Shown: positions 46,701 to 57,648 of the stretch, in pieces
Position numbering within the stretch: the first letter of the stretch is position 1
Layout of the letters: every line of letters begins with the position of its first letter
DNA from: Enoplosus armatus
Lineage: Eukaryota > Chordata > Actinopteri > Centrarchiformes > Enoplosidae
DNA length: 64,000 bases
Assembly: GCF_043641665.1 (NCBI RefSeq)
Contig: NC_092198.1
Location: forward strand, 15,343,001-15,407,000
Reading direction: 5' to 3'
Made by a program: the position numbers and the translations under genes
Notes under the pieces: model-generated
Seen by the model: only the letters and a program-made list of their open reading frames with translations
Told to the model about the DNA's origin: nothing
Databases searched by the model: none

Positions 46701-49700
46701 TAAATGTCTGTCCCCTAACCCTAACCCTTTTTTAAAGACGAAAGTAAGTATGTCCTGTCTAGACAATAGTGGCTACGTCCATACTCATTAGAGACTGAGG
46801 AAATGAAGCACATTGTTTCTCAGCCTCCGCACACCTCCACCTTGATGTGTTTTCCACATGAAGGGCTCATCATATGAAGCTTAAAGGTTTTTAGGAAACG
46901 GGAGTCCCACTTCCTGTCAGGACGATGACTGTTGGAGGGAGCGCCCAGTTCTACGCAAATCCCCCCAAAATTACCTGGCCTTAACCCAGATTCATAGAGC
47001 ATCTCCACTTACAGCTTAAGTGGAGATGTGACATGTTTTGTGTGTTCTTACTGCTGAGAACATAGTGAAAACACCATGTATGTATAATGAAACATGGGAT
47101 ATGATCCAAACAACAAACCCTGCCGTCTTTGTCCGACTTATCAACTGAGACTAATAGATGAGGGTGTGCTAAACGTCCCCTCCCCCCGGGTCTTCATAAG
47201 TTTAAACTTATTAAGATCATATGCACTTAATAGAAACAGCACAAGGCCACAATCTCAACAGGAACAGCAGGATGTATTTTCCCAGAATCCCATTCATAGT
47301 GTGATTGAATTGCTTTTCCAGCTAACAGGTCACGGCTGACAATACAGCCCCTGTGGAGGGAAATGGCTCCTGTGAAGTCCAGTAACTGCTCAATAAATCA
47401 TTTGACTATGACTACAAAGTCAGGAGCATACCACTGTGAACAGCAAAGTCGTAGCAAATGGCTGATTTCTAAGTGAAGGCTACGTATCAAGTTGTTTCAT
47501 CTGATTCAATTTCATGTCCACATTTAGCTGAGGCTAAAGTGGGACTCTCACAACAAAGCAGGGCCCTGTTATCGACTCAGCAGCGGAACTGACCTCCCTC
47601 CTAATGTCTCCAGTGTTTCAGGATGTCCACGTCATGATCTTCATCGGCTTCGGCTTCCTGATGACCTTCCTGAAGAGATACGGGTTCAGCAGCGTGGGCG
47701 TCAACTTACTCCTGGCTGCCTTCGGCCTGCAGTGGGGCCTCCTCATGCAGGGCATCTGGCACTTGGATGATGGCAAGATCAAAGTCAGCATCTTCAAGTA
47801 CGAATGCCGTATCTGCTCGTGTTGGCTTTCAATAATATCCTGATGAACATTTATCCAGTATACATCACAAACTTTGAGGCTGCTCAGATAAATGTTGGCT
47901 GTTGAGTAGCTCTGACATGTCACTTTAAGTTCAGTATTTTGGTTGAACTGTGCTGTGTTCCACCTCTTCTCCTCATTATCCCATAACTTCTGTTTTCCTA
48001 AAGGCTTGTTTTCTTCCCTATCCTGCAGAATAATCAACGCCGACTTCAGCACAGCTACAGTTCTGATCTCCTTCGGAGCCGTTCTGGGTAAAACCAGCCC
48101 TGTGCAGCTCCTCATCATGACCGTGCTGGAGATAACCATCTTCTCCATCAATGAACATCTGGTGGCCGAAGTCCTCGGAGTAAGTACACAATGACACACG
48201 TGTTGATGAACTACATGAGCAAAACACAGCACGACTTCCTGCATTATGATGAACATGGATTGTTGTGACTGTACTGTTACAGGCCTGAATCACCTTTTCT
48301 TTCTCAGGCTAATGATGTTGGAGCATCCATGATCATCCATGCTTATGGAGCCTACTTTGGGCTGGCGGTGGCTCGAGTACTTTACCGACCAGGTTTAAGA
48401 AACGGACATGACAATGACGGATCTGTTTATCACTCTGATCTGTTTGCTATGATTGGTAAGATCCAGTTACACTTTAAACTAAAGTATTCATTAGTCATCT
48501 GTTTCAGCAGTAATGTTGTATTTGGCTGTAATTGTCTCTCATTGGCCTCCTGCACATGTATGACTTGTGCCACCTAGTGGACATATATAACCATGCAGCA
48601 TGTAAAGTGATACAGCAATATTGACCTCTACTGTGTATCAATCCTGTTCAGCAAAAATCAATATGAGTACTTCAGTCTATAATGATCTAAGTTGCAGTGT
48701 GATTTGATATGAATGATATTTTCATGATGAATGGGCTGAAACGTTTCTTCGTCACCCTTATCTACAGGAACCGTCTTCCTGTGGATGTTCTGGCCCAGTT
48801 TTAACTCGGCCATCGCTGACCCGGGCTTCACTCAGCTCACAGCAGTGATCAACACCTACCTCTCCCTGGCGGCCTGTGTGCTCTCTGCCTACGCCATCTC
48901 CAGCCTCGTGGAGCACAAAGGAAAACTGGACATGGTCAGATCACTTCCCTTTAATATCCACAATAACACTATTTCAAGAATATAAAAAAACAAATCCAGT
49001 TATAAGCTTGTTTTCTTATCTTTATATACTACAGGTGCACATTCAGAATGCAACCTTGGCCGGAGGCGTTGCCGTGGGAACATGTGCAGACATGAACATC
49101 GGGCCATTTGGGGCAATGCTGATTGGATTTGTGGCTGGCATCGTCTCCACCCTGGGCTTCAAGTACCTAACTGTGAGTTGAAATCCAAAGCAAATGTGCA
49201 AAATAAAAAAGGCATCGAAAGAGATTTTGAATAACAGTTTCATTATTTTATAAGTTATAATTTTTCAAAACGTATGGTGTAAACGATTAGGCAATTAATC
49301 GATTAGTCTGTTTCCAGAAAATCTGCTAAATTTAAAGTAATTTTTAAGCAAAAATGGAAAACAAAATCCCTGGTTTCAGCTTCTCAAATGTGAATATTTT
49401 CTGGTTTTCTTACTCTTCTATGATAGTAAATTGAATATCTTTGGGTTTTGGCTGTTTTGGTCAGATAAAATGAGACATTCCAAAACGTCACTTTGGGCTC
49501 TGTGAAGCTGTGATGAGAATTTTTTTTTTAAATCAAAATGCATGTTTCACCTTTTGAAAAGACACTCATTTGTTTTTTTTCTCCTGTGTAGCCCATCCTG
49601 GCATCCAACCTGGGCGTCCAGGATACCTGCGGTGTCCACAATCTGCACGGCATGCCCGGCATCCTGGGCGGGTTGGCTGGTATTGTGGCTGTGGCTTTGG

Positions 49701-50479
49701 GGAAAAAGGAGGGGTAAGGGCCATTTTACTCACCACATATACATATAATAATATACAAACACACACACATAAACTATTGTAGCTTTAAGTAATTTTATGC
49801 CTCAGTTACATGTCAGCTCTTACATTTGTGTCTTCCCTCCTCCTCCTCTTCTTCAGAGGTGATGCTGCCATGCAAGCTGCTGCCTTGGCTTCATCCCTCG
49901 GGTTTGCTTTGGTTGGAGGTGCTATTACAGGTGGGTGGAGATGAAAAATGAGACCATCAATGTGACACATTGAACAGTTAAACTCCTGAGAGCAGGGTTT
50001 GTGACTCAATGGAAAGGTCAGGGCTCTTATGATTTAGCAGAAGGGCAACATCCGAGTGATCAAACAATTCATTTTCTTCTTCAAGGTTTAATAATGAAGT
50101 TGCCGTTCTGGGGACAGCCTCCAGACCAGAACTGCTTCGACGACTCTATTTACTGGGAGGTAAGAAATCCCACTCCTCGTAAATATTATCTAGTTTCTGA
50201 CTGTCGAGCATCACAAGTGATAAGATTCAGTAGCCCAATATTTTTATATTAAGTTATTATATTAGTAGTTTGGGGATCTTATTAGATGGGTGTGGTTATA
50301 ATCAAGATTTAATCTGCTGGTAAACTCCACATCATGCACACATGTCTTATTTAGGGCTCTTTCATTATGCTACAGACAAATCATTTGGATTGCATGTTTT
50401 CCAGGTTCCTGCGGAGGAGGAGGAGAATGAGGAGAGCTTGGCTCAAGCCGATCACTCAAAGAACAAAGCAGAGGTTTAA
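43766..50479 (+). CDS. rhag: Rh-associated glycoprotein (ammonia/CO2 channel), complete, 10 exons
   Basis: RHAG is a trimeric 12-helix channel for NH3 and CO2 in red cells and, in fish, gill. Exons: 43766-43946, 47614-47797, 48029-48179, 48308-48455, 48768-48934, 49035-49172, 49592-49713, 49857-49930, 50086-50159, 50405-50479; 437 aa (human 409). TM1 follows [20 protein letters not shown]. The first loop is His/Asp-rich with an N-glycosylation sequon NETHS. Family motifs include [40 protein letters not shown], the first pore histidine in [41 protein letters not shown], the second pore histidine in [11 protein letters not shown], and [25 protein letters not shown] and the short C-terminus favour RHAG over RHBG/RHCG, but the tail is a longer acidic EEEENEES segment. 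Exon 5 ends at a weak GTCAGA donor. Confidence 0.96.
46070..46460. repeat. Direct duplication in rhag intron 1
   Basis: ATGAGTGAAGAATGCCATTT followed by CAAAAGGATGA occurs at about 46070 and again at about 46312. Weaker similarity continues (TTAATC-TCCCT, ACTGATGAT), so the unit is about 240 bp. A 144 aa open frame overlapping the first copy has no family features. Confidence 0.75.
46557..46690 (+). mobile_element. Partial fold-back MITE in rhag intron 1
   Basis: ATGTGGTTTTACGGGGGGTTATG, GGACTATTTCTTGGCTGGGT and CAGTGACTTCATG match the core of the element at 8045-8580. The second arm is missing. Confidence 0.7.
47000..47028. repeat. Perfect 12 bp inverted repeat with 5 nt loop
   Basis: CATCTCCACTTA (47000-47011) and TAAGTGGAGATG (47017-47028) are exact reverse complements, in rhag intron 1. 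Function unknown. Confidence 0.85.
49270..49535 (+). mobile_element. MITE-like dispersed repeat (AATCGATTA family), copy 3
   Basis: AATTAATCGATTAGTCTGTT, TTCAGCTTCTCAAATGTGA, TATCTTTGGGTTTTGGCTG and AACGTCACTTTGGGCTCTG are family hallmarks. Lies in rhag intron 6. Confidence 0.75.
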
Positions 50480-51955
50480 ATATCTGCCCACGAACCACTG
50501 GGCTAGAAATGAAGACGTAAAGGATCATTAATCAGCTACACCATGTCCGCAGATATCAATTTCTCAGTTATATTAATGTGATGAAAAACTAAACCGTTTA
50601 CTCCCTCAACTTTTGAAACTGTCTTGTGAGTACAAAGTGTATTTTTCATCATAGTACAGTTTGAATTTGTAAGTTTTAAGAAGGGCAGTAAAAGGTTTCA
50701 ACAATAGAGACTCCACAATATACATGGGTCATTATATTCTAGATTGGTTAATCCCATTTACATTAAGAAAAAACCTTTTTAAGAATTTGAAAGGAGAACA
50801 GCGACCTTCAGGGATTTTTTACACTGAAAATTGTGATTAATCATTTCCATGAGCCACTGTAGAAGTGGGTCACACCAAAGCTTCAGTGCTGATACACAAC
50901 TACTTCCATAAGCTTTTTTTCTTTTTCTTTCATTTTCATATTATAAAACGCATAAAGGCATGTTTTAAGATATTAGTATAGTGTGTATTTTTCTTCATAC
51001 ATTCTTGTATATGTATTTCTGCTGAGGCTCAGGTCGAAGAGGGGAGTTAAACCTGCTTTGATCTGCTGCTTCACGTCACCTCACTGGAGCCCAGTCCTTC
51101 TGCAAGGAGTCAGAGTCAGACTGCGTGAAACCAGTGAGGCTCTGACATGGGCAGGGATAGTCGCATGTTGTGTCGTAACTAATGAACCTTCACGTTGCTT
51201 ATCACATGTTGCTTACAATCATTTTCTATCTATCTAAGGGCAGCTGCACAATTTCTTTATTGCAATGAAGATCACATTCGGAGCTGTGCATTTAGCATTA
51301 GATTTTTGTCTGTTTTCTATTTACATACAGTGTATTCTTACATGTACATACAGTTTAGCTTTTAGATGGATTGACATGGTTGGTTGTATCAAGGCCCTGC
51401 AATGTTAAATAAGAGCAACAGGTACTGAATATTTTTCAGATATCTTTAAAAGAATTCAACAGGAACTTGCACACTATAAGAAAAGTCTGGCATTTATATG
51501 AGGTGCAAATGTGATAATGAACTAACTTTTTTTTTTACCATTTTCACTGCACCATAATATGTATCAGATGGCCTTTTTTGTACCTGTTTTCTCTATGGGT
51601 GACTTACTGTTGGATTTTTTTCAATCTGAGTTTTGAACCGTCACACCTGCAACAAACCTCCTGTGTATATCATAGGATTAGAGAGCAGCCATTTCTTGGT
51701 TCTTAATATCTTTTTGAGCTGCATGGTGCTGAATGTGCTGAAGTGTTCAACATTAAAAACATAGGACTGCAGGGCTAGATTAAACTGACTACACACACAG
51801 TAGTGTTAATCAATGATATTTTAGATCGTCAAATGATTTATGATGCCTAAAACACTGAAACACATCAAGATTTTGTATTTTTATACAGTGGGCATGTGCT
51901 CTTATTTGTATAATATACTAATACTGTCATAATAAATATGTTTTTGTACAATACC
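50480..51955 (+). other. rhag: rhag 3' UTR with polyadenylation signal
   Basis: No other gene signal is seen between the stop codon and AATAAA at 51931-51936, so a UTR of about 1.45 kb is inferred. Only random short open frames occur. Confidence 0.6.
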
Positions 51956-52084
51956 AAGTGTTTTTTTGTGTGGTAGTAGTCTTGCAGTGAGTTCAGACAT
52001 TACAGTCTTCCTTACATTTGACTTTAACTTGGCACAATTAAGTCAGAAGTAAATGATTACATGTGTTACATCAGCAGATATATA

Positions 52085-52800
52085 TAGGTGAATGACTGGT
52101 GATTCCTTGACTTGACCCGTGACAGGGCCAGTTAACATTTGTGGTTTTGACTGAAATATCTCATGAACTATTGGATGGATTGCCATGAAATTTGGTTCAG
52201 ACATTCATATCCCCCTCAGGATGAAATGAAACAACTTTGGTGATACCCTGACTTTTCCTCTGGCGCCATCAGCAGGGCAATATTCTAATTTGTACCATAC
52301 TTTATGGCCAAAAACCTGCAAAACAAATGACATACCCATAAGCATCAGCTGTAGTTTGTGTTTAGAGCCATTTAGTAGAGCTCAATGTATCGGCCAACAA
52401 TAGTTTGTCATAGATATATTGGTATCAGCATATATGTCAAACTAGTAAGTAGAGAGATTAGTTTGAGGTCATTTATAAATGAGTATGTATATCATTTGTT
52501 CACCAGAAAGCAATGACGAGTATATCTTTCAACTGTAAAATGTCCCACTTGTTACATATCCCGTTCACAATACTACAAATTTAATGGATATTTATCAAAA
52601 ATGTTTCTTTATGTCTAAAAAAATATTGGTCGATCAAACCAGATTTTTTTTAAACAGAAAAATATTGACTTCTAGTACTGGTCACACTCTATTAATTTGC
52701 AAATGTAACACACTCTTTTAAGATGGTGACCATGGTAAACATTACTTGTGAACATGTTAGCTTTTAGCTAAAAGCACCATTGTGCATAACACACCCCCTT
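52085..52800 (+). mobile_element. Fish interspersed repeat, interrupted
   Basis: GAAATATCTCATGAACTATT, GGATTGCCATGAAATTTGG, CCTGACTTTTCCTCTGGCGCC and GTTTGTGTTTAGAGCC form the 5' part. GATGGTGACCATGGTAAACA and GTTAGCTTTTAGCTAAAAGCA, at 52690-52800, are its 3' part. The DNA at about 52375-52690, with ATCGGCC and ATTGGTATCAGC phrases, appears inserted. A second copy fragment is at 60220-60440. Confidence 0.65.
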
Positions 52801-53148
52801 TATATCTTTAAAGCAGTTTCAACAAATCCTGAACATCATAAATGTTACAACGGTAGGATTTATTGCACAGCTGCTGCATTAGACTGCATACGTTTTAACT
52901 CAGTGTACCTAATAAACTGGCAACTGTAACGTTAAGTTAATCCTTATACTCTACATAGTGAAGACACATGGAAGGTATTTAACCACATGTTTTGTTGTTA
53001 CTTGCAGGCAGCTAAGGATTAAAAGTCCTCAGCAGAAGTTAAATGTATTTAGCAAAAGTTAAATGTATTTAGTACATTTGACTTCACATCATTAATTAAT
53101 TAACCTGTGGCTGCGCACACAGAGGCACTTTACATGGTATTTCTGCCG

Positions 53149-53169
53149 TTCACCAGAGGGGGCGCTGTG
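53149..53169 (+). promoter_or_regulatory. Candidate CTCF-binding site
   Basis: TTCACCAGAGGGGGCGCTGTG fits the CTCF core CCASYAGRKGGCRS. It lies about 200 nt upstream of the Ser-rich gene start codon and between rhag and that gene. Confidence 0.5.
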
Positions 53170-53371
53170 TTAGCTGTCGGCCGTTTTCGCTCCACTGTTT
53201 TGAATGTAGATAGAAGCGGTGCATCATGGGATACAAAATGTCTCCTTAGAGTTTTGGCTAATGCCAATTTACGAGCGATAACTGCGAATAAATATATAGT
53301 TTACCCCTTTTTTTCAGCGGTTTTAGTGTCAGTATAGATCTCTGATACATTAACTGTATTGTGCTGTCGCC

Positions 53372-55601
53372 ATGGTGGGTACAGAACTTAGTCTTTCACT
53401 CGCACTTTGTTAATTTAAACAGCTTAAAGCGCATTTTAGCTTTAGCTTAGTCAACGTAGCCCCGGGAAGTTAACGTTAAACACCAGATGAAGGACAAGTA
53501 ACACAAGCGTCAATGTTTTCTGAGACTTCAACCAGAAGTTTGTAATTAAGTCACGATTGAAGGCATCGAGATTCCTGTTTTAAATGGTTAAGCCAGGTGG
53601 AACTTTGTTGTGTGTAACTTTATCAGCTAACGCCTTCTTCCCGGAGCTCACATCAGATTTCTATGAAAAACTCTCATGTCACATACAAATACAGTTGGCA
53701 TACCGTTAAATATTTCTCTTTGTTTCTAGTCAACGAAAGCGGAGGCCAGAGTGTCCAGGGTGTCCAGCTCCAGCTCCAGAACAGACGAAAGGAGGAGATC
53801 AACGAGTAGAGGCAAGACTGCTTACAAGGCAGACACATGAAACTTACCGTCACATCAAATACTTGACTGGTGTAAAGCCACATCCACTGTGTTACTGTCC
53901 TCATTTTCACTGCTGGTTCTTGTGAAACGTTGTTTGCAAGCAACGGTAGAACTGTTTTTATACTGCACACCAGCTATTTGCTGACAGTGTTAATCACATT
54001 ATCAGAATCAGATATACGTTATTGATCCCCGGGGGGAAATTGTACAACAATTAAAACATTAAGTGCTGTCAGAGCTGACTTCGTTTTAATTTTTTCTCCT
54101 GTGAATGTTTTCTTTTATTCTTTTTCTTCTAATTACCTTTTTTTTTTCTAAGTATCACTTTCTAACCTGGTTTCAAAGTGGAAGCCAAAGGGAGAATAGT
54201 TGTTACTTGGGTTACAAGTAATGGCCTCCTAAAGAACTCAATGATATCATGTGATCAACTGTTTTATTTTTGACTGTAGTCAGTAGCTGGTGCTAATATC
54301 TTACTCTTAAGAAGTGTCTTCACTCTCTGTGCATTTACAAAAAACTTTATCTTTGTATTTCTGTCTTCTGTTTATTCAGGACGAGAAAAAAAGAAGCGGA
54401 AACGCAGCCGTAGTAGATCTTCCTCGTCGTCCTCTTCCAGTTCGTCGTCATCGTCTTCCTCATCCTCATCATCGGCATCCTCATCGTCCTCCTCTTCATC
54501 AGGTTCATCACACTCATCCAGCCACAGTCGAAGTAGCTCTAGCAGCAGTGGTAAGTGTACCTTTAAATTACACCTGAGAATCTTTGGCTGCTAAACTTCT
54601 TATGCAGTCAGTTAAATTTCTCTGAACATTGTAAATCCACATATTAGTCTATTTTTATCATCATAACATTACCAATATCCATAAACTGATTCAATGTATT
54701 GTTTTCAGACTCCCGCAGTAAATCCAGAAAGCAGTCTAAGAAAAGGAAAAAGGAGAAACAACACAAAAAGGTAATCTTGTGCATTTTATCTTATGTATTT
54801 ATAATTTTAAGTAACTGAAATATTTAAAAAAAAAAAAGTCACTCACTGAAAACTAAGTCCAACGTTTTTTGTATCGTGGAGCAGAAAGGGAAGAAAGAGA
54901 AGCGACACAAACGTAAAAAAGACAAGAAAGCAAAAGGAGGAGAAGATAACTCGGGACCTGTACAGATCTCCAAGGTAAACTGCCAATTAACGTCCTATTA
55001 GACAGAAAATCCTCTTCTTACCTGCATGTCCAAAAATAATGGGTGCTTCGCAAAGCTTCTGTCGTCTCAATTTCACCATGTTGATCATTTTAGAACATTT
55101 TTGGAAGTTTTTGCCAGCCCAAACATGTGCAAGTATAAGATGGATATTACAGTTAATAGTTTCTTGTGTGGAAACTTTTAGATCCTAATAATCCTTTTGT
55201 TCTGCATTTATTCATATTGTTCCTTGGAAGTTACACTTGCAGTCACAGCCTAATTATGTAGTCATTATTATTATCTAATTTTGTCAGTCAACTTAAATTA
55301 CATTTAAAAAAAATTTTGTATTCTAAAACCTAAAACTTGCATTTGTTTTTCTTTCAGTACTTGAAAGACAGGAAAAAAGGCAAGTACAGCATGATTTCAG
55401 GGAAGAAGATAAAGATGAAAGTGAAGAAGTCAAAGAAAGACAAACAGGTAATGTCACCTTTTTGCTGTCGCAGTAAGCAACCAAGTGTGTCTTTATAGTT
55501 TGTGAATTGGTTATTTGCCTTGGCTAACATGTGCCTTTCTTTTGTAACAGCGGGATAAAAACCGAGCAGAACTTCTTGAGTTCTTGAACTCTACCCTGTG
55601 A
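53372..55601 (+). CDS. Ser/Lys/Arg-rich basic protein, 182 aa, seven exons, unnamed
   Basis: Exons: 53372-53374 (only ATG is coding), 53730-53811, 54380-54550, 54709-54770, 54885-54974, 55358-55447, 55551-55601; 549 nt, in frame. Order: a short STKAEARVSRVS start, an RS-containing segment (RKRSRSRS), a run of 19 serines, Ala, eight more serines, then SHSSSHSRS, a long Lys-rich stretch (KKRKKEKQHKK, KRHKRKKDKKAK), and a less repetitive tail KYLKDRKKGKYSMISGKKIK ... ELLEFLNSTL. The composition suggests a nuclear, possibly splicing-speckle, protein. I considered ARL6IP4, FAM133 and RSRP1, but the C-terminus fits none that I remember. Exon 2 ends at either a GC donor (53812) or a GT donor (53806); both keep the frame. 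The ATG has a good Kozak context (GCCATGG). Confidence 0.82.
54001..54060 (-). mobile_element. Short LINE 3' tail fragment
   Basis: AATCAGATATACGTTATTGA then TCCCCGGGGGGAAATTG, the inverted terminal part of the element at 61908-62345. Lies in intron 2 of the Ser-rich gene. Confidence 0.65.
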
Positions 55602-56985
55602 TGCCACTGTGGACCCAGTAATGGTGCTCGGGCTTGGACACGTCAGCGGAACTCAGGAAACAACAACTACGCTTTCCAGGAGAACAAAACTGAAGGGTTT
55701 TCTGAGAAAGCGATGATGAATACGACTTGCATCGACACACAGCGGCAGCACCGAGCCAGATGGAGTGAAGGAGCTGTATCTCATGTATTGAAGTGAGATG
55801 CGTTCAGACCACTAGCTACATTTTCACCATGGTACTGCCCACGTGGCCAGTTCAGCTTAGGCTGATAGCTTTTGTGACACGAGAAGTGTTTATGTTGAGC
55901 AGTGTCATCCAAAATGCCAGTCTGTGGCCAACTAAATCAGATGAAGGTGACAATTGTAATTAGACAGCATCAATCACAGCATTGAATGTGGGTGAACTTC
56001 CAGTGATTGGCTTCTCAACTTTGCTTGTGGTTTGAACGTGTGGTCACCCCCCTTACAAAGACCTCCATCGATTTACACTTTTATTCCTTAAACATTGTCG
56101 GACCACAATGGACAATTGAAAAAAAGAGTATCTAAATTGATGCAGAAGAACCAGAGATATTGTTTTTTTTATGCCATGCATTCTTCTTCCATGTCAAAAC
56201 TAGGTGCCTACCCATAATCCAACATGACTGCTGACATTCTGCCAGGGATATGGGTGTGTTATGCTAGTAGCGGCTAATGTAGCCTCGAGCTGCTATCCTC
56301 AAGCAGAGACGAGCAGTGGGCTACAGAGGTCTGGTAAGATTACTTCTTTGTAACTCCACACCCCCAGATTTTTTTCATGTTCAAACTTGTAGTCTTCAGC
56401 CCCAAGCCACGCGTGACATCACTTGAGGCAATATATCAGATTTCACGCAGCTCCCTCTGGAGCCACAGACATTGATAAACAACTTCTTTCACATATATAG
56501 CAGTGCTCCCCAAGATGCATAAACAGGCAAGTATTTTTTTTTACCTGCTCGCTGTCGATTATTCATGTCAACCTTACTACACTTAGGACTGTCCATACAT
56601 TTATTTTTTGTAGATAATTGATCATCATTTTTCCACAGTAAATATTGGTTGTGGGAACCACAGTGTTATCAGTGTGTACTGATATCATAGTTTTTAATGT
56701 GTACATTTTGTTTAAAATGATATGAGAATCGTCTTGTTGTATGATGATAACTGTATGTCTTATTCATAACATTCAATCCCCCAAATTCTCTCATGAATAT
56801 TGTTTCAACATCATTTTATGACATTTGAAATATAGAATACAATCACTGTTAGTCCCCCTGTATCAATCCAGTTTAAAGCTTTATATGGATGATGGAGTGA
56901 ACCTGTTATGTACTGTTGAATTTTGCTGTGTGACAAACTGAAAAGAAACAGCAATAAACTGCTGGAAAGATTTTACTTTGAAATG
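55602..56985 (+). other. 3' UTR of the Ser-rich gene
   Basis: Extends to AATAAA at 56953-56958. It contains a dispersed repeat at 56090-56540. The end is inferred. Confidence 0.55.
56090..56540 (+). repeat. Dispersed repeat, copy 1
   Basis: GACCACAATGGACAATTGAA, GCTAGTAGCGGCTAATGTAG, GGGCTACAGAGGTCTGGTAAG and GTGACATCACTTGAGGCAAT are shared in order and orientation with 58120-58460. Class unknown; non-coding. Confidence 0.8.
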
Positions 56986-57349
56986 TTTCAGTCAAAAACG
57001 TCTGGTAACATATAGTGATCATTTCTTTGCGTCTTTTCTTCTTTTGACGCCTTCTTGCACATGAGGAACAGAAGGAAAGCTTTCAGTTTGCTGACCTTGG
57101 ATGATGAGTTATTGTGCTGAGTCCTTGTGTGCTGTCAGGAGAAAACAAATAGTCTGTAGAGAGAGAGCATGACTCACCCTCTGAATGACGTTAATGTGAG
57201 CATTGACTATGACTGTTCATTTGTCTCAAGACTAGATGAGTAACATTTATACGTAAATCTCATGCAAAACATTCTGCCATTAAAGATCATTCACCTCTGC
57301 AGCCATTTTGTGTTGTGTTATGTAACAACACCAACATATTTCATTTGTT

Positions 57350-57648
57350 CCTGCAACATTTAGGACTTAAGAAAGTCTTTAATTATATAAATAGCCCTAC
57401 CAGCCTATAGTAAATAGCCTTCAATGCTTAGATGCCAATGTCTACAAAATATAAGACGCACCACTGCAAGAGGCAATAATCTCACGCAAGGTTGAAACTC
57501 TTTCAAGTCCAAAAAAACACCAAATGCTGGTTGGTCTCATACTGAAAAAGCATGAGGATTTTGGGATTCATCCTGCCTCATCTGGTGCAAATTGGACTGG
57601 TTATCAGCATCTGTCCCACTGAAATGTCTGTCCCGTGAACGCCCCACA
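57350..57648 (-). other. rd3: rd3 3' UTR (probable)
   Basis: A variant signal ATTAAA (TTTAAT at 57378-57383 on the plus strand) could end the transcript about 270 nt after the stop. A canonical AATAAA (TTTATT at about 56600) would instead overlap the Ser-rich gene UTR. Either is possible. Confidence 0.35.

Noticed and set aside
46710..46727. CCCTAA repeats suggesting telomere-like sequence
   Set aside because: Only two to three units are present; too short to mean anything.
47618..48256. 212 aa open frame on the minus strand
   Set aside because: It lies antisense to rhag exons 2 and 3, whose plus-strand reading has strong Rh family motifs. It is a shadow.
54314..54577. His/Pro/Arg-rich 87 aa open frame
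   Set aside because: It is the out-of-frame reading of the poly-serine exon of the Ser-rich gene.
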